Positions 13,096 through 24,265 are shown, numbered from the stretch's first letter. The stretch: DNA of 64,000 nucleotides from Acanthornis magna (GCA_036785705.1 JAWUZG010000032.1:13162001-13226000), one strand, 5' to 3'. A program made the numbers and translations. The notes: generated by a model not told the origin, from the letters alone.

Positions 13096-15278
13096 AGGAT
13101 GCTGTATGTTCACTCAGAGATGGCAAAGGGAGACAATTATTTTTGTCTGAACAAAGAAACATACAGAAAAGCAGCAAACTGAGCAGGTATTTTTGCAGAA
13201 CTTAGAGCATTAAAAAATTATTTCACTGAACACCCATGCAGCACTGCCTCATGAATAACACTTTTCTTGTCCTGAGCTACCTTGTAACTACAATGTGAGA
13301 TATTGTATGTTTTGCCTATCTGTACAGGACTGCAAAAACTAAAGGAAAACCTTGTTTCACATACTACTGGGTATAAATAAGAACTGTAAGGTGCTTTCCA
13401 TGTGACTTAGGCTCTACTCAAAACTAGCCTTGAAGGGACCTGCTGCAATCCAGAATCTGAACAAGAAACTCCCCGCAAAACAGGACTGATTTCTCCATTA
13501 CAATGGAATCCTGCATTAACAGCAACATTACTGAACTTAAAACAAAAATTTAAAATTTTCATAGTAAATCAGTAAGACAAGCATATTTTAGGGGCAATAA
13601 CAATGTCATCCTACTACTGTTTAACATTCGCCAAAGAAGCAGAAGGAAAAAAGTTTGCTCTATGTGTAGTATCTCTATCAGTTACTTATCATCACATTAT
13701 TTACATTTACTTGCTTTTTCTTCTTTTTTTTCCCACTCTGACCATTTTTGCTTACAAAAAACATGGTCTATAGACAGATTTAAATAACATGTTCGAACTT
13801 CAGGAAATATATCAGAACTAGAAGTATTTTTTTCAAAAAATCAAGTAATCTATAAGGATATCAACTCTGTACCCACATCTGGTCTCATATCCATCTAAAA
13901 ATGCTATTGATTGACTAGAACAGCATCTCTTTCATGTGTTACCTGACAGTCTATGAACAATTGTACGTTACAAGTGTAAGAGAAAGAGAGCAAACACTGG
14001 TAGATTACAATGCAGTGCTGCTGCAAGCATTTTTATTTGCTCTCATATTCTGGCAGTTTTTAAATACAGAAGAGAAAAAACATGCAGGCAGGCTCAATTT
14101 TTAAAATATTGCAAAACACAGAAGTTATGGGAAGGCAAATTGTGAAAAAAAGTGAGCTCTTTCCATCTATAACATAAGATTAATTTATTATCTGACAGAT
14201 GGCAGTAGGGAGGGGGGCGGAAAAGCAAAGACTGCTGATGCAGTGAGCTTCCCGTCTGTAATGAAGGCCCCACATTCCCACTTATCACACTGCCACGAAA
14301 TACATCCACAGCGGCATGCACTCCAGTTTTGCTCTGTGTTTCCAAACAGCTAAACCTCATCGCTGTGTGGACAACGAAAAAATGAAGAAAACATCCAGAG
14401 AAGTCAATGATCCTTCTGTCAGCTGCCCGTGGCCACTCACAATAGCAACTGTGAAAGCTGCGACTCCTTTCATTTGACACACGAGACAGGGCCATTCACG
14501 CTGACCAATAACACTTCCAGAGCTACGGGTCACTGCAGCAAGATACCACCTCATCTGCTGTCCCAGCACTGAAAGCTGCTTTTGCACATTTCTCCATATT
14601 CCAAGACATTTACTCTTCCTTCAGCATCTGCCACATTGCAGCCGTGGGGTGCCAGTACAGGAGTGGAGCATATCGAAAACGGAAAACAGCAGAACCGACC
14701 CCAACAGATTTAATACAAAATGAAAAGCTTCTGCACTGACGGTAACAACCATTTCCTCACTTCGCTCGCCGAACTCCACGCGATGCCGACACGGGGCTCC
14801 CACCTGCCGCAGAAGCCAAAGGCCGCCTGAGCTCCGGCACGACTTACCGGAGGGCCTCGCTTACCTCCGACACCAGATGCCCGTATGACCACCCCCCAGG
14901 CACGCCGCGGCGACAGAGAACCGGAGGAACCACGGCCCTGGCAAGCGGCTTTCGCTACGTCCACCCGCGGGCGCCCGGGGGACGCGCTCACCTTGCCGCG
15001 GATCGATGTCCCGCGCACCCCGGGCCGCTCCACGGGACTACGGAGAATGAACAAACACCGCACCGAGCGCACCCAGAGGGGCGAGGAGGGCAGGCGGGAG
15101 CGGGGCGGTCTGGCCCCGCCGCGGCCCCGGTCCCGGTCCCGGGGGCCGGAGCGCGCTCGGCGTCTCCCGGGAGACGGAGCCATTTTGAGCCGCTGCGCAT
15201 CAGTGGCAGCGGGCGGGGGGCGCCGGGCACGGCGATGGCGGTGGCGATGGCGGGGCCGGGGCCGGCCTGGCGCGTTAC

Positions 15279-15378
15279 CTCGGATGCTCCAGGTCCAGCG
15301 GTAGAACTCGAGGGTGTCGTTCACCACGCTGGACACCAGGCCCATGGCGCTGGGGGGCTCGGCGGCGGCGGCACCCAT
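15279..15378 (-). CDS. ELOVL4: ELOVL4 coding exon 1 (5' part of the gene; the rest lies left of the window)
   Basis: ELOVL4 is an ER membrane condensing enzyme (3-ketoacyl-CoA synthase) that elongates very-long-chain fatty acids, important in retina, skin and brain. The minus-strand start codon at 15378-15376 sits in a near-ideal Kozak context (CACCATGG). The exon encodes 33 residues plus one base. The stretch VVNDTLEFYRWTWSI is the conserved N-terminal segment of ELOVL4 (human has ALNDTVEFYRWTWSI), and the length to the first splice site equals the human one. The exon ends ATCCGAG followed by GTAACG, a phase-1 donor, as in human. The N-terminus is alanine-rich (GAAAAEPPSA) and has a second Met at residue 12. 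The membrane helices and the HXXHH catalytic motif are encoded by later exons that I did not find in 1-15278. Identity is confident; full structure cannot be given. Confidence 0.92.
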
Positions 15379-15382
15379 GGTG

Positions 15383-15464
15383 AGCAGCAGCAGCAGCGGC
15401 GGAGCCGGCAGACCTGTCTCGGCGCGTGCGTCCGTGCCTCTGCGCCGGGGCTGCTGCTGCTGCT
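15383..15464 (-). other. Inverted CAG/CTG runs in the predicted ELOVL4 5' UTR
   Basis: Five AGC triplets at 15383-15397 are the exact reverse complement of 15450-15464, with 52 bases between them. On the ELOVL4 sense strand this is a 15-bp perfect stem whose 3' arm ends four bases before the start codon. Whether it is transcribed depends on the start site, which I cannot place. Confidence 0.7.
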
Positions 15465-15765
15465 GCCCCTTCTACAGCCGGGGATGTGATTTAAATCTCT
15501 ATCTCTCGGTATCTTCCCTCCAGACTCCGCCTCGCTCCCGTCACCGGCTCCTGTGCCCCGCGGGCAGGGTGGAGGGCGCGGAGGCGGGGGGCGGCGCGGC
15601 GGCGGCCGCGGCTCCGCAGCTCGGTGCTCGCAGCTCGGTGCGCAGCGCCCGGCGCGGTGCGGTGCGGTGCGGGCGGGGGCGTCACGTGGCCGCCGTCCCG
15701 CTGCCCGCCGGCGGCGCCCGCGGGTGCGCGGCCCCACGGACCGGCCCGGCCGCGCAGGCGCCCGC

Positions 15766-15853
15766 GGCCCCGGCCCCGGCCCCGGCCCCGGCCCCGGCCC
15801 CGGCCCCGGCCCCGGCCCCGGCCCCGGCCCCGGCCCCGGCCCCGGCCCCGGCC
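15766..15853. repeat. GGCCCC/GGGGCC hexanucleotide array, 14.7 uninterrupted units
   Basis: Fourteen perfect GGCCCC units (15766-15849) plus GGCC. Read on the ELOVL4 sense (minus) strand it is GGGGCC, the same motif as the human C9orf72 repeat. It starts about 390 bases upstream of the ELOVL4 start codon, so it is in the promoter or a far 5' UTR. All six frames give dipeptide repeats (Pro-Ala, Pro-Arg, Gly-Pro, Gly-Ala, Gly-Arg), which explains the long low-complexity ORFs here. The G-rich strand has runs of four G and should be able to form G-quadruplexes. Confidence 0.97.
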
Positions 15854-15960
15854 GCGGCAGGTGCGGGCGGCGCGGGGACCCCGCTCCGCCTCCCGCGGAG
15901 GGCGTGCGGGATGCCGAGGAGGCGCTTGTTAGCGCAGTTCGGCTTTTTATTTTCAAAGAG

Positions 15961-18900
15961 GTTGTGGGATTTTTACCAGATGGGGGGAAAATGAGTATTT
16001 CGGCCAACTCTTATTTCTTTTCTTTGCTCTTTGTAGCAGTTTGGATTTTTCTTCTCTCTTCCCCTCCTGTTCCCCCCGACAGCCACGCCGAGGTTTCGGC
16101 GTGAGCGGTGCTGGCGTTACCTCCGTCTGTGCGTACTGAGGTATCGGCGCTTCTGCTGCTTCCAGGAGCCGCCGCTAAAATCCCTTCTCCCCCCAGCATG
16201 GATAACACCAGCGACCGCAACGGGACCTCGCTACCTCCCTGCCCCACCGCCTGGTGGCACTTCCCTGACCAGCCTTCTCCAGGCGCCACCCAGCTGCCCT
16301 TGGCACATCTCCCCTTATCTCCTGGACCGAGGCCTTTATGGTCGCTTCATGGGACAGAGCGATTCAGCTGCCCGGAGTGTTGCTGGGTGCTGCAGGAGAA
16401 GGAGCATCCTTTCTGCACCCTGCGTTTCAGCCCCAGCAAACCCTCCGTCTGATGTGAGGGCACCAGCTGCTCCTCACACCCTTTGCTTCTTAGCTCCTCC
16501 TGCCAGCTTGTCTCTCCCATGATCCTGCATAGAGCAGATGGCTGCGTGACACGCTGGGGAGTGAGGGGCAGGAGGGGACCTGCTCCACCCAAGTTGCAAG
16601 CTTTCCTCCTAGCAGGTAGCAGATCCGATGCTATCTGCCTCTCCCTCCTCCGGTGCGGCAGCACCTCTGACACTTGTCACTTGGTCTTGGTGAGCACAGC
16701 TTGGCGCTCCTCTTCCTGGGTGAGTCACCCCTGGCTTAGCTCCTGCACTGCTCTGGCTGCTGCGATCCCGATCCCAGCCCTGTGGACGGGACAGGCACAC
16801 TGGCCATCACTAGTTACTCCACTGGAAGCAGAATCACTGCACCAAAACCAAGTGGTTGGGAGTAGGGATCACCTACGCCGGGAAAAGGAAGAGGAGCTAT
16901 GCCAACACCTGGAGGCCTCGATGGGCAGGGAAGTCCAGCTTATCCCAATGCTGCCTGAAAATTGGAGCGAAGCAAAGTTATTGCATGTGGATGTATGGAC
17001 AGCTGCTGCTTCTCTCACGTGAGAAGAGTCAATCAAAATTCTGCATGAATTTCACTGACTTGAATGATACCTTATTTTGATGGCGCTGATCATGGCAGAA
17101 GGTCTGGTGAGAGCTCTGGAATGGATCTGTCACTGGGTAGGGCAGAGTGGACGCCAACCTGCTTCCCAAGTTGCAGGCAGACAGTGTAGTGTTAGCTCTG
17201 GTTCCTGTGCCTCCAATAGGTGAAACCACTGGAGTGTATTGTTGGACATTTAGAATCTTGATATGCGGTTAGCATTGTCTAAAGCACAGCTTCAGAACTT
17301 TTTTTAACATTATCATTTAAATCAAAAGGAAACAAGGAGATTGAGTCATAATCCTCAAATTGGTGTGTGGCCATTTGTGTTGGCCACAGGCTTGAAACAG
17401 AATGGGTTACTGAGTGAATCAATATGGCAAAGGTTCACACTCCCCTGCCCTGTTGGGCAAGATGTGGACTAAAGAGAGTGCCACCAACACAAAGAATGAA
17501 AATCCACAGTCTACCAAAGAACAAAAAAGGAATGAGACATATTAGCAATATGAATACATATTCATGTTAATAATTATTTACATTATAGCCTAGATATGCT
17601 TACTTCTTTATTAGAATGTTTATTCTGTGGAAGTCTTTTTTCACAATTGACACCAATAATTATTGTTTATAAAATGTTTATATGATCCAATTTACTGTTT
17701 CATCTATTTCCGATTAGATAACTTTTCTTGATGGCAATTAAATCCTTTTTATTAGCAATATGATTGCAATTTTACAGAGCAATTAAGCCTTGAGAGGAGC
17801 TGCAACTGAGTTGCAGATCTTGGACAACAGGGAGAAGATGAACTATCTAACCAGAGTAGCTTCCTCTGTGCTTTGAGATTGCCTTTAAAAGAAGTGCTGA
17901 AATGTATGACTAACTCTTTTCATTAGTTTAACTTTCAGACTGCAAATATGTGGAAGTGCTTTTAAGATTTAGTCTGTGTCTGGGGCTTCCAAACACATCC
18001 CAGCTAGTTTCCTACGTTTGTGCACCCAGCAGGATGTGTTGGCTGAGATCATGTCTTCTACTTAAAGAGAGCAGAAGGAGGAAGGCATCCAAAGGCATAG
18101 TTTCAAAGCATCCTTCAAGGAAATCTGCAGCATGGTCGTCAGAAAAACGTGATTTTTCAATATCATTACTTAGCCAGTTTTGTGATCTTCTGCTTGGGAA
18201 TCTGCATTTCTCAGATCATGCTGCAGCCTGGAAAGGAGAGGGGGGAGGGGGCAAGGGGAATGCACCACCACAATATGTTCCTAAAACCTGGACATCTCAG
18301 ATTGGCAAATTTCTGCCAGAAAAAGGCAAATCTGTGGCAGCTGACCCCAGAGGAACACACACATGAATTCCCAGCTGTGCTCTAGCCATTTGGCTATTGC
18401 TCTAGGGTGCTTGTGCTGGCAGTTGTGTGCTTTGGGAAGGGTGCAGAAGGTAACAGGAAGTTATGGGACAGGTGCCTCAAGGAAAGTTTCCTCCCAGTTC
18501 CCATCCAGATACAAACTATTCATATTTCTTGCAGATATTTTTGTTAAAAACCCCCAATGATATCTCATTTCAGAACTGTTTCACACCATTTTCTGCTTCT
18601 TCATGAAACAAATAAATAACGATAGAAATGTTACAAATTCCAGATGAGCACTGCCTTTAGTAATGCTCATAAAAATGCATTTATTCACTAATTTCAGTGA
18701 AGCATATTCTATCATAATGATTGATGAATCAGCACATGCTTCTGTACTAGTTGAAAGTATTCCCACTCAGTTTTTGCTTCAGGTTAGCAATGAAATTGCT
18801 GTAAGGGGAAAATGTAATGCAGGTATGTTTGGTAATATTTTTGGAGTGTAGTAGGAAGAAAGCAGTCAGAACTTTGTATGCTGCCGCCAGTGATCCCTCC

Positions 18901-19549
18901 AGGCAGCTCAGCAAAAGACAAAAACAGCAGTAAAAGAACTCTGCCTTGCTACAAAGAGAATCCCCACAACCAGGAACTTACCTGGTGGGAAAGCATAAAA
19001 TTGCTTGAATCAGCGCGTTTGACAGATCTAAATGTTACATGATGTGGTAAGGGACAACCTATTCACTTAGCAGAGAAAGCATATAAAGTATTGTGTGTGT
19101 TAAGCATGACCAAATTTAAATGTTGAAAATACCTTTAACTTTAGAAATGTGTTTCGATTACTTTAACTATTGAATTCTCTTATTTTTTCATTTGGTTCCA
19201 TCAATGTCTTAGGAGGGAAAATTATTAAATAAGTTACCACATTAATTTGCAATGCATGGGATTTTCTTGCCCAGCCTGTCCAGTTGCTATGCTCCTTGCT
19301 TTAAAGCTTTTGAGCTGGAATGCCTTGTAAAGACTGCTAGCTGAGCCAAAAGAAGCTCATTTGATTTTGAATCAACAAGTACAGGCCTCAAGTGTATTCA
19401 TATGCAATAGTACAACTGCTATCTGCTTCAATACAAAGGCTGATTTAAGGCAGCTTTATACTATGCAAGCTTAAAAGAAGCTCTTTTCATACAACCATAA
19501 TTTTAAAAAATAGTAACATTAAAACCAACAATGTGTCTTTCAGCACTAA
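15961..19549. other. Intergenic, upstream of ELOVL4; no gene seen
   Basis: The sequence is moderately GC-rich to about 17.2 kb and then AT-rich. A 138-codon ORF at 17950-18366 on the plus strand and a 179-codon ORF at 16483-17022 have no recognisable domain. Neither has codon or splice evidence, so I treat both as chance. Confidence 0.55.
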
Positions 19550-19708
19550 TTAATTTTTTTTGTTTATTACGTAACATACTGTTAACTCCATCATTTGAGG
19601 TGGGGTAACTCTGCACACAGGGATTACACAGATTTTGCACAGAGAGTCTTCAATAGAATCTGAAACAGATCCTGTTCTTTGTCTTCTAAACCATCTGCTA
19701 GATGCCAT
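19550..19708 (-). CDS. Candidate terminal exon C with stop and AATAAA
   Basis: Taking the CAG at 19711-19709 as acceptor, the phase-2 end of exon B (AG) plus A gives Arg. The frame then continues WHLADGLEDKEQDLFQILLK, TLCAKSV and a TAA stop at 19626-19624. An AATAAA signal follows at 19568-19563, about 55 bases after the stop. The acceptor has a poor pyrimidine tract; another AG at 19730-19729 opens the same frame but in the wrong phase for exon B. An overlapping 100-codon ORF in another frame also covers this segment, so chance remains possible. Confidence 0.3.
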   Translation of the reverse strand: MASSRWFRRQRTGSVSDSIEDSLCKICVIPVCRVTPPQMMELTVCYVINKKN

Positions 19709-19830
19709 CTGTCCTTCCATACATTTAACTGCATCAAAATAATTTTTTTCCAAACCAAATATATTGGAGTGATGAATCAGAAAGTATCCAGAGATGTTAA
19801 TTCTCAGTGCAGGCTTTGGCCAAAACTTAC

Positions 19831-19930
19831 CTTTGGATGTAAGTTCCCACAAAGTTGCACCTCACAGCACTGAACTGGATTTCTTGTATGTTCATGTTTT
19901 GAACATCAGCCATTTTTGCTGTGGCTTTAT
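19831..19930 (-). CDS. Candidate exon B of an unrecognised minus-strand gene
   Basis: This is the best-defined of the candidate exons. A strong pyrimidine-rich acceptor (TTCTCATATTTCAG) and a perfect AAAG-GTAAGT donor bound 100 bases. Only one of the three frames is open, and it has 32 full codons (KATAKMADVQNMNIQEIQFS, then AVRCNFVGTYIQ). Entry phase 1 and exit phase 2 fit the flanking candidates A' and C. No family is recognised. Two matching good splice sites around an open frame are suggestive but not proof. Confidence 0.35.
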
Positions 19931-21487
19931 CTGAAATATGAGAATTAAAATAAGTTTAATATCCTGGTTAAAATGGTCAAGGGCCAGCATTCCCACTGAA
20001 GTAGATGCAAGTTTTGTTTCCACAGGACTCTCTATACATATTGACATTTCTTCTTCATCTTTCTACATAAAACTTTGGCGCCAAGAAGAAGATGAGGGAA
20101 GTGGTGGACAGCTTTCTCCCAAGCCATATCAGGCTTTACTCTCAAGTAAACTGTGGTTTGATTCAGGATCATTATATTTACCGTTTTTTTTCTAAACTGT
20201 AGAACTAACCCCATTTATCGCAGTCTGGGCAGAGACTGGAGGTGTTGGCCTGCAGTGCTGGGCTGCATTCAGTTTAAACTGCTGCTGTGTAGTACTGGTT
20301 CAGAAGAGGAGTCCTTAATCCAGTGTTTCCCAGTGCCATTCTGAGAGATTAATTTATAATTGATTCCCCTGTGGGAGACGTCACTAACCGTGAAGCTAAT
20401 GTGTATGTACAGAATTTGAGATGTGTTGCATACCCAGCAGGTACACATACGTTTGTAGCTTTACCTGCGTTTCAGCTTCCTGTTAAAAATGAGTGTTCAA
20501 CAGGCACAAGGATGATAAAAACCTGTATATATACTATCTCGCTCTGCCTTAATGATACTTTTCTTACATGGTTTCTCATACTTTTACACAGCTAAGATTT
20601 TTATCTGCAGTGATATCTGTCACAGCATCTATCATTTGTGAGGTGTGGCAAGCATGCTTTTGCAATGAGGGCTTCATATGTGCACATGCTGGAGAAGGAT
20701 GATGCTAAACTATGGGCTGATGTTTTGAGGGCACTGTGTTGAAATGACAGCAACATGTATAGTCAGATCTGCAGCATGTCACCAACAACCAAATCCAGCC
20801 TTTTCCATAGGTGTGTGTCACTGCTACTGCACCCACTTCACTGGGTGTGTCAGCCTCCTGAAGGCGTGTAGCTGTTTGTAGGGATGATCTTGCACCTTTG
20901 CTTCTGCGCTAGTAATGGCCTGAAATGTAGGGCATAGTCCCCTGCAGAAGCCGCTTATAGCAATGTAGTGAGGTGGAAGGGCGTTGGTTACGCAAGCTGG
21001 GTGCCATTGTGCTCTCTCCAGCTGTAGCTGTGTGAGCATGGGTGGTAACGATGGTGCTGCCCATAGCCTTTATCTGTGTGCTGTGTGGAGCACAAAATTG
21101 TGGCAAAGGAGTTACATAAAGGCTGTATCAGCCTCTGGGCCTCTGAACTGGTGTGACCCGGCGCGCTCTGCCTTTCGCTCTGCCGGGGGGATATGCTGTG
21201 CATCTGCACGCTGTTGATGGACAGCTGGAGTGCCAGTCCTCATTGTAGGTGTGTTGTCTTATCCCCAGAAGATCATGTGAAAGTATTTGCCACAGGCTTA
21301 TACATTTTATATATGGTAGGTTAGCCATATAGCCCTACTGAGATAATCTGGCATTATTGACTTCATTTGATGTATGGTGAAACCAAGCCTAGAGAAAAGT
21401 GATGCCAGTGGATCTTGCACCTTTGGAATAGAAAAGAGCAAAGATTTTTGGGATGTCCCTTAAGCTAGCTACGTCTTGGCCACTCAC

Positions 21488-21571
21488 TGGTATGAACCTG
21501 TGGTTCACTGGTCTTTCCAGTGTCATATTCAGGCATGGGCATGAGCCTCAGGGGCCCTACTTGGGAAGAAC
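21488..21571 (-). CDS. Candidate exon A' of an unrecognised minus-strand gene
   Basis: This is an 84-base minus-strand segment between a CTTCAG acceptor and an ACCA-GTGAGT donor. One frame is open through it, reading SSQVGPLRLMPMPEYDTG and then KTSEPQVHT. It enters in phase 1 and leaves in phase 1, which is exactly what candidate exon B (19831-19930) needs. The acceptor has only a moderate pyrimidine tract. No family is recognised. Confidence 0.28.
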
Positions 21572-21755
21572 CTGAAGATCCACTAGGTAGTTGTAGGCAA
21601 GACAGACACATAGCACACATAACACTTCCTATGCTGTATAGTGAAATTCCAAATTTCTTACTAAACATTGGAGTTTTTGCTCTAAGTTTTCATGCAGTGA
21701 CTACTGTAAATCTTTTAGTTGTCAGGGTTTGCAGTAGAGAATTTTGCAGTAGTTT

Positions 21756-21785
21756 TGTGTGTGTGCGTATCTCTGTGTGTGTGTA
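21756..21785 (+). repeat. Short interrupted TG microsatellite
   Basis: TGTGTGTGTG, then CGTATCTC, then TGTGTGTGTGTAT. Confidence 0.8.
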
Positions 21786-21878
21786 TAACACAATAGTGTT
21801 TTAAGAGAAAGAGCAAGAGCAGGAGAAGATACTAGAACGTGAATATTTAGTTGTTGAAATCAGAAATACAGTTATTAC

Positions 21879-22086
21879 CTTATAAAGGGCCTTCAAATCA
21901 TCCACCACGTCCTGTGCACACTCAGCAGCAAGTTGCCATGCATCCATCTCTCCTGCCCGGGGATAGACAGGGAAATCCCCAGGGAGGGCTGCTGCGCAGG
22001 CATACTGTGCTTCCTGCTGGGATTTGCACTGCCCATTACAGGGTGTTGTGGCACTGGGCTTGGTGTTAGCCTCTGAGCCATCCATT
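21879..22086 (-). CDS. Candidate exon A of an unrecognised minus-strand gene
   Basis: On the minus strand a pyrimidine-rich CCTCTTGCGCTAAG acceptor is followed by A-ATG and 69 open codons ending DDLKALYK, then a good AAG-GTAATA donor. The composition (balanced residues, GC-richer than its surroundings, CpG present) looks coding rather than random. I do not recognise the protein. It ends in phase 0, which does not match the next candidate exon (entry phase 1), so an exon is missing or one of the calls is wrong. A non-coding transcript or chance is possible. Confidence 0.33.
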
Positions 22087-23599
22087 CTTAGCGCAAGAGG
22101 CAATTAATACTCAGGAAGATTTTACCAGGATTACAAAGCTCTGGTGGGAATGAAGTCACCTGTCCCCAAGGTAAGAGTCACAGCCCTACGTGGCAGATAA
22201 ATGGACTCCCAAAAGGGAAGCCAACACCTTAAACTGTTGTGTTTTTTAGAAGACAATTATTGCATATGAGTAGGTGCACAAAATAAGCACATTTTATCTC
22301 TGTGCACATTTTATGAACTCTGCATCTACCCACAAATCTTTATTTTGCCTTAGGTCTTGTCTCAAAATGTCAGGTCTTACCTATGTAATGGAGCAGGATG
22401 CTTAAATCCAAAACCTGGGAAGTCTGGAAGAGAATCTATCTGTTAGAGGCAGTATTAAAATATGTACAAGTGACAAAGGTCAATCAGATACTGTAATACC
22501 TGCCCAAAAATTGCAGGTAATGGGAGACTCATGGACACAGAAGGATAGCTCTGTATCTGAATTATTTCAAGAATTAATGAATCAATACTTTGGAACAGAT
22601 CCCATGTAAATGAACAGGACTCCGTGGAATTCAGTAGAGTCTTTATGGACACCTATTTTATGTTGTTTACAGCATAAGAAATATACCAACAGAACTACAC
22701 CAACAGAAATATACTACTTGCCTTTTCATTGAGAAAGTGGCCAATGGGAGTGAGGCCAAGGATGTTGCACTATAAGAGTACAGTAAAATATTTATAGCAA
22801 TTTATTCTTAGGATCAATTTATTGATATATGTCAAGATGAAAATAATTTTCTTATTTTTAAATAAGCTTGTTGAATAATAAAATTTGTTTTTATTTCTGC
22901 CTAGCTGATTCTAATAACGAAAGAATCAGGCTTGTTTGGTCTAGACCTAGTAAGCCATAAGATTTGAAGATGGAAAGCAAAAAAAGCAAGTAGTAATATC
23001 AACTCTGAGCTTAAAAAAAAGAGGGCTTCAGAGGGACTATTGTGCAAGTTCCTGGGAGCTGCTCCTTTGAAAGACAAAGAGCCCAGGAGAGTGAGTCTCA
23101 AACCATGAGAAGCATCAGCTTCTGTCTGCAGGACATGATACAGGTGTGAAGAGCCCAGACTACCAAATGGGGAACTCCTGACAGGGTTTAGATGGAATAA
23201 GGGAATCCTATGGGAGACAGAAGAAGGCATGGGCTGCTCAAAATAAATACAGAAGGAATGCCCAAGTCTGAAATGATTGAATTCAGAAAACCAAAGACTA
23301 GCCAGAGTAAAAACTGCTGAAGTACATGAAGGAAGCAGCAAGAGGAAGAAGAAGGCCAAGTGAACAGGTAGCCTAGTAATGAAGGAGACAGGCTGAGGTT
23401 TTTACATCCCAATTTTTACTGGCAAAATTTGTTCTCAGGCTTCCCATATGTTTGGAATATAACCAGTGTTAGAGGAAGACTGAGTTAGGGATTACTCAAG
23501 CAACTTGAACACAGAGCCAAGCAGCATGCATGGCTGACAACACTGCAAGGCTGTTCTTTATCTCTTCAAGAAGTTACAGTGATCAGAAGTTCCCAATGA
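22087..23599. other. Intergenic; possible old CR1 5' sequence, no gene
   Basis: No gene is supported. The right part (about 22990-23600) has wording reminiscent of upstream CR1 ORF2 on the plus strand and leads into the clear CR1 at 23600. The 152-codon ORF on the minus strand (22901-23359) is rich in Phe, Leu and Ser because it reads the purine-rich strand backwards, and I do not accept it. Confidence 0.4.
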
Positions 23600-24265
23600 C
23601 TGCAGAAGCAAATGTCACACTCATCTTCCAGGACGACGAGGAGGAAGAATTGGGGAAATAGAGGCCACCTGGGTTTACTCTCATCCGTGTGGAGGTTAAG
23701 GACAAAATCCTTGTGTAGGCTGTGTCCAGGCACATAAGAGAGAAGAAAGTGATTGGGAAAAAATCATTATGGATTTACCAATTGCAAATTGTGCTTGACC
23801 AACCTAATAGCATTCTACATTGTAATGACTGGCTTTGAAGACAAGGGCAGAATAGTGGATGCCCTTCACTTTGGAGAGCTTTTAACTCTGCTCTTACAGC
23901 ATCTTTGGACCTAAGCTAGAGAGATAGAGACTAGCTGGGTGAATTAAAGTGAGTAAAAAAAAAGGCTGGAGCAACAGGCTGAAAATGATGTCGTATCTGT
24001 TTACAAGTGGTATTCCTTGGGCACTCATAATTGGACCAATATTGTTTAACATCTCCATTCGTGGCTTTGACAATGGAACAGCATGTATCTGCCACAAGTT
24101 CACAGATGACATCCAGCTGGAGGGAGCAGTCATAGTGCTGGATGATATGTCTGCTGTTGGAGTCACCTTGACAAGCTGAAGAAATGGGCTGACAAACATT
24201 TTATGAAATTCAACAAATGCAGTTCTGCAGCTTGGACAGAATAACACCATGCAACAGTACCAGTA
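23600..24265 (+). mobile_element. CR1 LINE, old internal fragment (reverse transcriptase region)
   Basis: On the plus strand the sequence follows the central part of CR1 ORF2, with many indels. Recognisable wording includes GTGTCCAGGCACATAAGAG, GGATTTACCAATTGCAAATT, GGACCAATATTGTTTAAC and GTTCACAGATGACATCCAGC; the last encodes the reverse-transcriptase active-site region, with F-T-D-D in place of F-A-D-D. It is broken by frameshifts and lacks its 3' end. Confidence 0.82.

Larger units (their letters stand above)
1..15278 (-). other. ELOVL4: ELOVL4 intron 1 (partial), with repeats
   Basis: I read this as the start of ELOVL4 intron 1, because exon 1 has a clean donor at 15278-15277 and no sequence resembling exons 2-6 was found on the minus strand to its left. 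Known repeats are listed separately: CR1 relics, one LTR split by a CR1, and a degenerate tandem repeat near 12.6 kb. The remainder (for example 3350-6500, 8081-12530 and 13100-14700) is AT-rich single-copy-looking sequence in which I see no gene. The proximal 14.76-15.28 kb belongs to the CpG island. A diverged small exon could have been missed. Confidence 0.6.
14760..15960. promoter_or_regulatory. CpG island over ELOVL4 exon 1 and promoter
   Basis: Base composition changes sharply from AT-rich to very GC- and CpG-rich, then back near 15960. The island covers the proximal intron, exon 1 and the upstream region of ELOVL4. Sites visible upstream of the minus-strand start codon include a CACGTG E-box (15683-15688), several GGGCGG-like GC boxes (for example near 15671), and a TTTAAA core at 15490-15495 about 110 bases upstream of the ATG that could act as a weak TATA-like element. 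Repeated GGTGC/GGTGCG units lie at about 15647-15671. The long ORFs crossing the island on both strands are composition artefacts. Confidence 0.85.

Noticed and set aside
14094..14495. 133-codon minus-strand ORF close to ELOVL4 exon 1
   Set aside because: It lies inside intron 1 and has no elongase similarity or flanking splice pattern.
14710..15278. Continuation of the ELOVL4 ORF past residue 33 (222-codon minus-strand ORF)
   Set aside because: The reading after WTWSIR is Arg/Pro-rich and unlike any elongase; a donor GTAACG lies exactly where the human exon ends.
15314..16104. Several ORFs of 100-228 codons on both strands of the ELOVL4 CpG island
   Set aside because: They are Pro/Ala/Gly/Arg repeats produced by the GGCCCC array and by high GC content, and they overlap in all frames.
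17950..18366. 138-codon plus-strand ORF
   Set aside because: No recognisable motif, no Kozak or splice support, composition close to random.
22901..23359. 152-codon minus-strand ORF
   Set aside because: It is Phe/Leu/Ser-rich and antisense to purine-rich, probably CR1-derived sequence; no domain or splice context.
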